A stretch of DNA of 36,905 nucleotides from RUG11894 sp964344335 (lineage in GTDB: Bacteria > Bacillota > Clostridia > Peptostreptococcales > Anaerovoracaceae). Location: assembly GCA_964344335.1 (NCBI GenBank), contig CAYFMW010000015.1:1-36905 (forward strand), in the 5' to 3' direction. The translations under genes were made by a program, and so were the position numbers. Positions 8,818 through 15,529 of this stretch are shown here, piece after piece. The notes below the pieces were generated by a model. The model saw only the letters and a program-made list of their open reading frames with translations, made no database searches and was not told the DNA's origin. Position 1 is the stretch's first letter. Each line of letters opens with the position of its first letter.

Positions 8818-9756
8818 TCATCCTGCAAAGCAGTTTCTCAGGATTTCAGCCGTCAGGATATTTACGGCCATGAAATTAATTTCGTTCTTTTCGGCTAGCA
8901 CCAGATATGAGCTGTGAAAGGACGAAAGATTCTGAAATTTCGATCTGATAACGGGTAATTTTTGCAGATCGGCGTAGTGATAAGCTTCAATTTGTGATGT
9001 GAAGATTTCGAGACTAATAAGGCCGGAGAAGCTGTCGTAATCGAGCTTGAATCCCTCCTCGTATATCGAGGCGGGCAGAAGTCCCGGTCGCGTCGCAGCG
9101 CTCAACTTTATGCGCCCCATCTCCATGCGCGAGGTCTTTGTGACGATGCGAAGATCTCCCGCCTTTACCAAAAATCCTTCGTTGAATGCTATTTTATGGT
9201 AGGGGAGAAAGCCTGAGGCTTCGGCTATCCGAAGCAGCTGTCTCAGGTCGTCAGCATTGTGCAGCAGTATCTTTTCTTTTGCATCGGAATCTCCGCTCGC
9301 AAGGAAGATGTTGTATAGAGTAATGCACTCACTTCCGCTTATCAGGTCGCTGCGCTCGCTCTCGATTCCGAGAGCTTTCTCGACGGATTTCTGCGAAAGG
9401 CTCTGCATGGATGCCGCAGCGGGCCAATAATTTCTAAGCCATCTGTATAAATCGATGCTCCAAAAGACGGGAAGATTCTCTGCTAAGGAGTATTTTTTTG
9501 CGCGTGCAAGAAGGAATGGGAGATCGAATCTGTCTCCGTTGTAGCTTATCACCGCATCGCATGACGAGATTCGCTCAAGGATGCGCTCGACTGTTTCCTT
9601 CTCATCGCGCGGAGAGTCGGCAAAAAACTGAGTGAATCCGCCATGCGGGTCACAAAACCCGGCGCATATTATCATGTCGCGGTCGGGAGAGAGTCCCATA
9701 GTTTCTATATCGAATGTGCATACCGCGTGTTCTTTTAAATAGCTGTTATTAAACAT
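8818..9756 (-). CDS. YprB-like predicted 3'-5' exonuclease (RNase H-like, DEDD type)
   Basis: A 312-residue protein with the DnaQ/RNase H-like exonuclease core: Exo I FDIETMGL at about residues 14-21, Exo II ISYNGDRFDLPFL (about residues 88-100) and Exo III around HNADDLRQL. The later third is a less conserved region with no clear domain. B. subtilis YprB is the family model; the substrate is unknown. There is no Shine-Dalgarno before ATG 9756. Instead TATAAT ends 6 nt before the ATG, so the transcript may begin at the start codon. The fold starts at residue 11, leaving little room for a later start. It is monocistronic. Confidence 0.8.
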   Translation of the reverse strand: MFNNSYLKEHAVCTFDIETMGLSPDRDMIICAGFCDPHGGFTQFFADSPRDEKETVERILERISSCDAVISYNGDRFDLPFLLARAKKYSLAENLPVFWSIDLYRWLRNYWPAAASMQSLSQKSVEKALGIESERSDLISGSECITLYNIFLASGDSDAKEKILLHNADDLRQLLRIAEASGFLPYHKIAFNEGFLVKAGDLRIVTKTSRMEMGRIKLSAATRPGLLPASIYEEGFKLDYDSFSGLISLEIFTSQIEAYHYADLQKLPVIRSKFQNLSSFHSSYLVLAEKNEINFMAVNILTAEILRNCFAG

Positions 9757-9762
9757 GTCTTA

Positions 9763-9790
9763 ATTATAGCAAAGCAGCGCCGGATTTAAA
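9763..9790 (-). promoter_or_regulatory. Extended -10 promoter placed for a leaderless mRNA
   Basis: On the minus strand: TTTAAA, 16 nt, TGC-TATAAT (plus-strand ATTATA 9763-9768), then six bases TAAGAC and the ATG of the exonuclease. Transcription normally starts 6-7 nt after the -10 box, so the message would start at or next to the A of ATG. Confidence 0.55.
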
Positions 9791-9796
9791 GCTTAA

Positions 9797-9832
9797 AACA
9801 AAAGCAGCTGCAGGGGGGCAGCTACTTTTGTT
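9797..9832. repeat. Long hairpin AACAAAAG..CTTTTGTT
   Basis: AACAAAAG-c-AGCTGC (9797-9811) pairs with GCAGCT-a-CTTTTGTT (9818-9832), 14 base pairs with one mismatch, loop AGGGGG. No U-run follows on either strand. It may be a weak terminator or a decayed mobile-element end. Confidence 0.55.
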
Positions 9833-9990
9833 CAAAAGGGGTATTGGGATTAGAGATCTGTGTAACTATCAGGGGGATAGTTCACTGGCCTCATTCTACA
9901 CAAAAATCTGAAATAATACAAGTGCGAAGATTAAAATAATTTATTTAACGCCACTTTAAACGGTGCTTTGCTCAAAAGGGGCTTTTTTAA
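9833..9990. other. Structured intergenic stretch, possible mobile-element remnant
   Basis: No gene is seen between the divergent exonuclease and recombinase genes (9757-10115). Within this part, AACTATC/GATAGTT (9864-9882, loop AGGGG) is nested inside an imperfect outer repeat, AGATctgTGTA near 9854 against TACACaaaaaTCT at 9897-9909. The short string TCAAAAGGGG occurs twice (about 9832 and 9972). GTGTA-containing terminal repeats are known in the IS256 family, but the match is short, so this is only a suggestion. A weak AAAAG/CTTTTTT hairpin lies near 9974-9987. Confidence 0.3.
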
Positions 9991-10010
9991 TTGAATAATA
10001 TCCCTTCCTA

Positions 10011-10073
10011 ATGTAAACTTTAAGATAGTGTTTACATAATCTAAAGATGTCGCATTGAAAATGTTCCGAACAT
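10011..10073 (+). promoter_or_regulatory. Two palindromes upstream of the Xer-like gene
   Basis: ATGTAAAC (10011-10018) and GTTTACAT (10030-10037) form a perfect 8-bp inverted repeat with an 11-nt spacer. ATGTTC-C-GAACAT (10061-10073) is a second, 13-bp palindrome just after a TTGAAA. These are candidate operators for the gene at 10116. The second uses the GAAC/GTTC half-sites of Gram-positive LexA boxes, but in the opposite order, so I do not call it a LexA site. Confidence 0.4.
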
Positions 10074-10115
10074 AAGCTTTGAAATAATAACTACATACTG
10101 AGGTAGGTAAAGAAA

Positions 10116-11000
10116 ATGAAGTACGAGCGGGAATTCACGGAATTTCTCGAAGCCGAGAGGGGCGCGAGCGCAAGCACAGTCGTTGCATATATAGGCGACA
10201 TGAAGGAATTCTGTACATTTATGAAGGATGCCAGAGGAAAGAGCGGTGAAACGGCCGGAAATGCCGATGTCGCGGCTTTTCTAATGGATTTAAAGGAGAA
10301 GGGCAGAAGTGGGGCGACCGTTAACAGAAAGCTTGCTTCTGTACGCTCGTACTACGCCTTTCTCAGATCGCAGGGCCATGCCTCGGGCGATCCTACCGAA
10401 GGTATAAAAGCCCCCAAGCAGCAGCGAAAGGAGATAGAGTTCCTGTCGGAGGAGGAGGTTAACCGTCTTATGGAAATGCCCGAGGAAGACGCTAAGGGAG
10501 TGAGAGACAAAGCCTTGTTGGAAATCCTCTATGCTACGGGAATGCGGGCGGGAGAGGCCGCAGCGCTCAATACCGGCGACATGGACCTTCGAATAGGCTT
10601 CGTATCCTGCGGCGCCGAAACCGGAAGGACTCGCATAATTCCCCTCGGAAGACCTGCCCGCCAAGCTCTGCGGGAATATCTCGATGGGGCGCGTCCGGCG
10701 CTTCTTGGCGATAACAAAGATTGCGGTGCACTATTTCTCAACTATATGGGAGAGCGCATGACCCGCCAGGGTATATGGAAGGTTCTCCGTCATTACGGGA
10801 AAAAAGCTAAGCTCAATGTGGATTTGAGCCCTGCCTTGCTTCGCAACTCATTCGCTGCTCACATGGTTCAAAACGGGGCGGACCTCAGGTCTCTCCAACA
10901 GCTTTTGGGCTTAGAGGATATAACGGCGACGAAGATTTTTAATTTATTGTCTAAGACAAGAATAATGGATGTTTATGATAAAAGTTTCCCCAGGGCGTAA
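10116..11000 (+). CDS. XerD-like tyrosine recombinase homologue, predicted catalytically inactive
   Basis: A 294-residue protein that aligns end to end with XerC/XerD: SAM-like N-terminal DNA-binding domain (1-95), then the catalytic fold. Arg I is kept (R144 in TGMRAGE) and Arg II is kept (R243). The usual GKGxKxR lysine segment reads CGAETGRTR. The SPHTLRHSF box reads SPALLRNSF, so His is Ala240. LLGH reads LLGL (Leu266). The nucleophile Tyr of TQIYTHV is Phe275. The ending DVYDKSFPRA is Xer-like, so the frame is intact. The protein should still bind DNA but not cut it. Streptococci carry a known XerD-like family without the catalytic set, a precedent. A ribosome site GAGGTAGG precedes the ATG. 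The P-II-like gene follows 44 nt later. Confidence 0.85.
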   Translation: MKYEREFTEFLEAERGASASTVVAYIGDMKEFCTFMKDARGKSGETAGNADVAAFLMDLKEKGRSGATVNRKLASVRSYYAFLRSQGHASGDPTEGIKAPKQQRKEIEFLSEEEVNRLMEMPEEDAKGVRDKALLEILYATGMRAGEAAALNTGDMDLRIGFVSCGAETGRTRIIPLGRPARQALREYLDGARPALLGDNKDCGALFLNYMGERMTRQGIWKVLRHYGKKAKLNVDLSPALLRNSFAAHMVQNGADLRSLQQLLGLEDITATKIFNLLSKTRIMDVYDKSFPRA

Positions 11001-11044
11001 GCGGTCCCTAAGCTCTGTGGATACCGTCAATAGGAGGTGGAAAG

Positions 11045-11725
11045 ATGGGGGCAAATAACGAAAATTCGGCTGCTCAGGTATTGACTTTCGTCCTCATGCA
11101 CGACTCGTCAGTTGCGGCTGCTGAATTCATTAAAGAAACTCAAACCAGTTCGACGACTATATTCGCCAGAGGCAGTATTTCCAGCAATTTGCTGGATGCC
11201 TTGGGAATAACGGACGACAGCAGGGAAGTCGTCAAAGTGCTGATGTCAAGTGCGGAAGCGAAGAAATTCCTGATCCAGATTAAAGAGAAGCTTAGGCTGC
11301 AGGATCCGGGTAACGGCATCGTATATATCAGCAATGTTCTCGCCTGCGTGGATGCGAACAAGAAATTAAAGATCGGTTTTGAAGATACTGAAACTTCTTC
11401 GGAGGGTGCTATGTATAATAAAATTACTGTGGTAGTCGATAAGGGATCGGCTGAAAGTATTGTCGAAATTGCAAAGAAAGCCGGTGCAAGGGGAGGTACG
11501 ATAATGCGCGGACAGGGCACTGCCGGAAAGGATGCGCAGGAAATCTATTTTGTCGATGTCGACCCTGAAAAGGAAGTTGCCGTCATAATAACACCTTCCG
11601 GAATTACGAAGGGCGTCTTCGATGCGATAGTTAAAGAAGCGGAACTGGAATTGCCCGGCAAAGGGATAATTTTCGTCGAAGCTATAGTCGATGCGGTAGG
11701 TCTCGTAGACAGTCCCGAGGCTTAA
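11045..11725 (+). CDS. Tandem P-II-like regulatory protein
   Basis: A 226-residue protein built from two similar halves (about 8-105 and 122-222). Each ends with a PGxGI(V/I)(Y/F) strand like the KGxGxxF strand of GlnB-type proteins. The second half carries an RGQGTAGKD loop resembling the nucleotide-binding GRGT region of atypical P-II proteins. The T-loop Tyr of classical GlnB is not seen. P-II proteins form trimers that sense ATP/ADP and control transporters or enzymes; two-domain versions are found in Firmicutes next to membrane transport genes, but no such partner is present here. AGGAGG precedes the ATG. It probably shares a transcript with the Xer-like gene. Family call is fairly sure, the target is unknown. 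Confidence 0.72.
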   Translation: MGANNENSAAQVLTFVLMHDSSVAAAEFIKETQTSSTTIFARGSISSNLLDALGITDDSREVVKVLMSSAEAKKFLIQIKEKLRLQDPGNGIVYISNVLACVDANKKLKIGFEDTETSSEGAMYNKITVVVDKGSAESIVEIAKKAGARGGTIMRGQGTAGKDAQEIYFVDVDPEKEVAVIITPSGITKGVFDAIVKEAELELPGKGIIFVEAIVDAVGLVDSPEA

Positions 11726-11803
11726 GATGCAAAAGGCAGGGAGAGTGGAGCTTCCCGAAGGGAAGGAGGGGGATTTACGATAGAATAGTTTTTTGAATTG
11801 CGC

Positions 11804-11832
11804 TTGCGAAAGAAAAATGCCTGTGCTATAAT
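11804..11832 (+). promoter_or_regulatory. Promoter of rplS
   Basis: TTGCGA (11804-11809), 17-nt spacer, TATAAT (11827-11832), about 100 nt before the rplS ATG. Confidence 0.8.
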
Positions 11833-11839
11833 TCTCCTT

Positions 11840-11915
11840 GCGTATTACGGACGCTCCTCTTGCAGAGCTTGCTATTTAAGGGATAGAAGCGCCTGGATGC
11901 AACGAACGTCTATGA
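11840..11915 (+). promoter_or_regulatory. Structured leader of rplS, candidate L19 leader
   Basis: The roughly 95-nt leader can fold with GGACG (11849-11853) pairing CGTCT (11907-11911) as the closing stem, GCAgagctTGC near 11862 and CTATttaagggATAG (11872-11886) inside. Firmicutes rplS genes are known to carry an autoregulatory L19 leader RNA; whether this one matches that model cannot be judged by eye. Confidence 0.35.
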
Positions 11916-11934
11916 AGGAAGGAGGATATGTGAT

Positions 11935-12282
11935 ATGGATTTGCTAAGGTCTATTACTCAGGAATACGAAAGAGACGATCTTCCGAATTTTTCCGTCGGC
12001 GACACCGTCAAGGTGTATGTGAAGGTCAAAGAAGGAACCAAGGAGAGAATTCAGGTCTTCGAAGGATTCGTTCTTAAGAGACAGAACGGCGGAGTAGCGG
12101 AGACTTTTACTGTTAGAAAGATCTCCGGAGGAATCGGCGTAGAGAGAACATTCCCGGTTAACAGCCCCAGAATCGACAAGATCGAGCTCGTGCGCGAGGG
12201 ACGCGTCAGGAGAGCCAAGATCAATTATATGAGGCAGAGAACCGGAAAGGCCGCCAGAATTAAGGCGAAGGTCAGAAGATAA
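11935..12282 (+). CDS. rplS: 50S ribosomal protein L19
   Basis: A 115-residue protein of normal family length. L19 sits at the interface between the large and small ribosomal subunits. Recognisable segments are FSVGDTVKVYVKVKEG near residue 20, RIQVFEGFVLKR, the TFTVRKISGGIGVERTFP core and the basic RRAKINYMR tail. GGAGG lies 9 nt before ATG 11935. The gene has its own promoter and terminator and is separated from trmD/rimM, its usual neighbours in many Firmicutes, which are not in this window. Confidence 0.97.
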   Translation: MDLLRSITQEYERDDLPNFSVGDTVKVYVKVKEGTKERIQVFEGFVLKRQNGGVAETFTVRKISGGIGVERTFPVNSPRIDKIELVREGRVRRAKINYMRQRTGKAARIKAKVRR

Positions 12283-12314
12283 GGAAGGCGCATAAGCGAA
12301 GAACTTATTGATTC

Positions 12315-12359
12315 GAAAAACACGGCATAACTACAGAGATGTAGCATGTGCCGTTTTTC
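12315..12359 (+). terminator. Rho-independent terminator of rplS
   Basis: GAAAAA(ca)CGGCA at 12315-12327 pairs with TGCCGTTTTTC at 12349-12359, with a 2-nt bulge and an inner CTAC/GTAG stem (12331-12344). The T-run suits plus-strand termination. Confidence 0.8.
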
Positions 12360-12376
12360 ATTAAGAGGTGATTGGG

Positions 12377-13735
12377 ATGGATCCGGTAAAAATATTTATA
12401 GAGCACTTTCTTTATCCGACGATGAAACTCGCAAGAGGGAATCGCACCTTAGAATATTTGCAGGCAATGAAGAAGACGCAACACCTGGAAGAAGGAGAGC
12501 TATTATCGTTGCAGCGGAACAAGCTTTCCGAATTGCTACTTGATTGCATAAGTAATGTTCCTTTTTATCAACAATATGCTCATTTAGAGAAAGCGATTAA
12601 GCGTGACCCCTTCGACGCGTTAAAGCAATTTCCGATATTGGACAAGGAGACTTTCAGACAAAATTCCGAGCTGTTTTTCAATTTGAGGCTTCCTAAATCT
12701 GCCGGAATTGCAAACTGTACCGGTGGCTCAACCGGTGAAAAGACCCGATTTTTTATGGATCGCGAGACTGTCGAACACTATGAAGCCGCCCGCTGGAGGG
12801 GCCTATCCTGGCATGGAATAAGCCCCGGCAGCAGGAGCGTAATGCTTTGGGGCAATCCCATAGAGCTCAGCCGCGAAGATCAGAAAAAGTATGAATTAAA
12901 GGAGAAGTGGCTCAAGAACAGAGTCATAATACCGGCCTTCGCGCTTGAAGAGAAGACCATAGGAAATTATATTGCGAGGATCGATGCTTACAGACCGGAA
13001 TATATCTATGGATATGCCTCCGCGTTGGATGCCTTCGCAAAATTGATGATTCGCGAAAAATTGTCTTTTAACATTGAATTGAAGGCTGCGGTATCGACCG
13101 CGGAGACTCTGCACCCGCATCAGCGCGAGAATATAGAGAGGGCGTTCGCTTGCAAGGTCGTCAACGAGTACGGCGCAAGGGATGCCGGGATACTCGCTTA
13201 TGAATGTCCCTCCGGAGAGCTTCATATCAGCAGCGATAATGCCGTCATAGAAGTGATAGATTTTGCTGCGGGCGAGGAAGTGCCCTGCGGAACATCGGGA
13301 GACATCGTTGTTACGGATCTGCACAATCATATAATGCCGAGGTTGCGTTATCGCTTGGGGGACGAAGTTATACTGACGGAGCGCAGATGCGATTGCGGCG
13401 TTACTTTGCCGCTTATGGAATCTGTCTGCGGAAGAAACGATGAGATGCTCCATACGCCCGGCGGGCTTCTGGTTCACGGTTATCTTGTTGCCAAGATTGC
13501 GCAGAGCCATCCGGCGATAAAGAGATTCCAGATTATTCAGAAAGAAGTAGAAAAGGCGACTCTGCGCATCGAGCCGCTGGAGGGCGGAAGCTCTGAAGAT
13601 ATAAATATCTTCGTCCGCGAAATCGAAGCTCGCCTGCCCGGAGTGGCAATCGATGTAAAGTGCTGCGAAAGCATAGAGACGAGTCCCTCGGGCAAATTCA
13701 GATACTGCATCGGGATGGGGGATAAAGCCCGCTGA
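12377..13735 (+). CDS. PaaK/CapK-like adenylate-forming enzyme
   Basis: A 452-residue cytoplasmic protein of the phenylacetate-CoA ligase-like branch of ANL enzymes. Motifs seen are the P-loop NCTGGSTGEKTRFF (about residues 116-129), the A5-like NEYGARDAGILAYEC near 260 and the RYRLGDEV hinge near 325. A CxC pair (RRCDCGVTLP) follows, as in many PaaK relatives. Such proteins activate a carboxylate as the acyl-AMP, often for polysaccharide or secondary metabolite building. The N-terminal KIFIEHFLYPT and PFYQQY segments fit the CapK subgroup. ATG 12377 follows AAGAGGTGA; the GTG at 12368 overlaps that ribosome site and is rejected. No pathway partner is adjacent, so the substrate is unknown. 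Confidence 0.75.
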   Translation: MDPVKIFIEHFLYPTMKLARGNRTLEYLQAMKKTQHLEEGELLSLQRNKLSELLLDCISNVPFYQQYAHLEKAIKRDPFDALKQFPILDKETFRQNSELFFNLRLPKSAGIANCTGGSTGEKTRFFMDRETVEHYEAARWRGLSWHGISPGSRSVMLWGNPIELSREDQKKYELKEKWLKNRVIIPAFALEEKTIGNYIARIDAYRPEYIYGYASALDAFAKLMIREKLSFNIELKAAVSTAETLHPHQRENIERAFACKVVNEYGARDAGILAYECPSGELHISSDNAVIEVIDFAAGEEVPCGTSGDIVVTDLHNHIMPRLRYRLGDEVILTERRCDCGVTLPLMESVCGRNDEMLHTPGGLLVHGYLVAKIAQSHPAIKRFQIIQKEVEKATLRIEPLEGGSSEDINIFVREIEARLPGVAIDVKCCESIETSPSGKFRYCIGMGDKAR

Positions 13736-13778
13736 GTCCGATTTGAGAAGCAAAACTCAGAGCGTGAATTACAGCAAC

Positions 13779-14006
13779 TTAGACTACCGGAGGGATATAT
13801 AAATTCAGGAAAACCCACACCGATAAATTGAAGGTATCGACCAATGCATGAGCGATTATGCAGTGACGCAGGCTGCCCGATTTGAGAAAGGATACCGACC
13901 AGAGTACCCCCATTATAAGAAGAGGCACAATCATCATGGTGCTTCTTATCGTGACCGAGAATACTCCCCACATAAAGTAATGGCTTGCGGTAAACAGTAT
14001 TGTTAA
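13779..14006 (-). pseudogene. CPBP-family intramembrane protease, C-terminal fragment
   Basis: The minus-strand frame encodes a membrane segment with the second half of a CPBP (Abi/CAAX protease-like) domain: FTASHYFMWG like the FxxxH motif, then a hydrophobic helix, KSGSLRHCIIAHALVDTF like the third His-containing motif, and a short end. The first motif, EExxxR, and several helices that should come before it are missing. The upstream bases are AT-rich with no coding look, and no ribosome site is found. I call it a 5'-truncated remnant. An open frame continues to about 14117 but the extra residues do not fit the family. Confidence 0.6.
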
Positions 14007-14212
14007 ATCTGCTTTCCGTTCTATTTGAATTTTTGCTGAAATTATTATAGCATCTGCAGGTAAAGATTCTGTCAGCTGTAAGTAAACTTTAACTGCAAGC
14101 TTTTTTCGATAAGTCAAATGTTTTTAAAACTCTTGCCTTTCTCCTTGGCGAACGGATGTATTCGGGATAAACTATATAAAGAGAGCTGACTTATGCGGCG
14201 TAATTGAGTCAT

Positions 14213-14228
14213 TGTAATCTTTATTACA
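14213..14228 (+). promoter_or_regulatory. Palindrome TGTAAT-CTTT-ATTACA
   Basis: A perfect 6-bp inverted repeat with a 4-nt centre, about 50 nt before the hydrolase ATG. Its position suits an operator for a dimeric regulator, but no promoter boxes can be fixed around it with confidence. Confidence 0.4.
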
Positions 14229-14280
14229 TTTTTAATAACAAGTGTTTCGGATATATTTTTTACAAAGGGAAGGGGAATCT

Positions 14281-15426
14281 ATGAAGAACAGGAAATGGGT
14301 AAAAGGACTGCTCGCCGGGGGATGCGTTATCGCGATGCTTGTAGGCATCTATGCGTATCGCAATTTGAATTACGATTACGATAACAGCAAGTTTATGCAG
14401 CGGAAGGGCCGCAAGCTTGGCCTTGAAGAGAAGCAGTACAAGACTGCGGACGGATGTACAATCAATTATATCGAGGGACCGAACAACGGACCGGCGCTAC
14501 TGCTCCTGCACGGCCAGATGGTAAGTTGGGAGGACTATGCAAAGGTCCTTCCGAGGCTCTGCGAGACTCATCATGTATTCGCACTGGATTATTACGGGCA
14601 CGGTGGATCGAGCAAGGTTCCGGAAAAATACAGTGCCGTCGCAATAGGAAGAGATGTTTTGCAATTCATGGATGATATTATAGGAAAACCCGCCATGGTG
14701 TCGGGTCATTCTTCGGGCGCGCTTCTGGCGGCCTGGCTCGGGGCCAACGGCAGCGGGCAGGTAAGCGGCGTCCTTTTGGAGGACGGACCCTTTTTTTCTA
14801 CCGAAAAGGGCAGGGCGGAAAGCACGATTTCCTGGCTCGGTTTTAAAGATATGCACGATTTTTTAAATCAGGACGAGATTAAAACATATACGGAATACTA
14901 TCTTGAGTATGATGCCATGCAGAGATTTTTCAAACAGGGCGGAAATGATGCCTGGTCCTTTCTGGTAAAGGACCCTGCAATGAAACGGATGCGCAAGGAT
15001 CCGACGAAGGTTCCGGTTATATGGTACTACCCGCCCGAGATTATGCTCAATCAACTATTGTCCTTGACTAAAAACTATCAGGACGGTACGGGAGATTATG
15101 ACCTGCGCTTCGGCGAAACTTTTTATGATTTCAGTTGGTTCGACGGCTTCGATCAGGCAGAAACACTCGCGAAGATAGACTGTCCGACTCTGATAATGCA
15201 TGTCGCAGCGCCCGAAATGAGCGCACCGAGCTACTACGACGAAGCCGGCACCTTGATTGCCGCAATGGACGAGAAAGATGCGGCACGGGTTAATGAGCTG
15301 GTGAAGGGTAGTGTCCTGCGCGGAGGATACAAGTCTATGCACGATATTCATGCCGATCTTCCGGAGGAGTTTCTAGCCTGCGTGGATGAGCTCAGCAAAA
15401 TGGTCGAGTTAGGACCACTTTATTAG
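14281..15426 (+). CDS. Alpha/beta hydrolase with N-terminal membrane anchor
   Basis: A 381-residue protein. Residues 6-23 form a hydrophobic signal-anchor, so the enzyme is probably outside the membrane. The hydrolase core follows: LLLHGQMVSWEDY (oxyanion strand), FALDYYGHGGSS, nucleophile Ser144 in GHSSGALLAAW, and a catalytic His probably in the SMHDIHAD segment near the end. A helical cap domain lies between about residues 180 and 300. AAGGGGA precedes ATG 14281; an in-frame GTG at 14242 lacks a ribosome site and would bury the anchor, so I reject it. Monocistronic, with a terminator after the gene. Esterase, lipase or peptidase activity cannot be distinguished. Confidence 0.82.
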   Translation: MKNRKWVKGLLAGGCVIAMLVGIYAYRNLNYDYDNSKFMQRKGRKLGLEEKQYKTADGCTINYIEGPNNGPALLLLHGQMVSWEDYAKVLPRLCETHHVFALDYYGHGGSSKVPEKYSAVAIGRDVLQFMDDIIGKPAMVSGHSSGALLAAWLGANGSGQVSGVLLEDGPFFSTEKGRAESTISWLGFKDMHDFLNQDEIKTYTEYYLEYDAMQRFFKQGGNDAWSFLVKDPAMKRMRKDPTKVPVIWYYPPEIMLNQLLSLTKNYQDGTGDYDLRFGETFYDFSWFDGFDQAETLAKIDCPTLIMHVAAPEMSAPSYYDEAGTLIAAMDEKDAARVNELVKGSVLRGGYKSMHDIHADLPEEFLACVDELSKMVELGPLY

Positions 15427-15456
15427 TGGGGACAAGAATCGTTCAAATTACATTAA

Positions 15457-15488
15457 AGCCCGCTGCTCCTCTTAAGGAGCGGCGGGCT
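15457..15488. terminator. Strong hairpin between convergent genes
   Basis: AGCCCGCTGCTCCT (15457-15470), loop CTTA, AGGAGCGGCGGGCT (15475-15488): 13 paired bases with one mismatch. It lies between the hydrolase and the convergent ATPase. The minus-strand side is followed by TTTAAT, so it fits the ATPase best; it may serve both. Confidence 0.75.
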
Positions 15489-15529
15489 GTTCGTTTGGGT
15501 GTAAAAAGATTTTTCGGCCGGGTTGATTC

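Noticed and set aside
9847..9912. Short coding remnant IRDLCNYQGDSS of a transposase
   Set aside because: Twenty-odd codons without a recognised motif; the inverted repeats explain the sequence as well.
10061..10073. LexA (SOS) box upstream of the Xer-like gene
   Set aside because: The half-sites GTTC and GAAC are in the inverse order to the Gram-positive consensus CGAACN4GTTCG; the only CGAAC in correct order lacks a good partner.
15427..15443. GGGGACA motif as part of a dispersed repeat (also near 35942)
   Set aside because: Only about 7 bases are shared between the two sites; too short to call a repeat.
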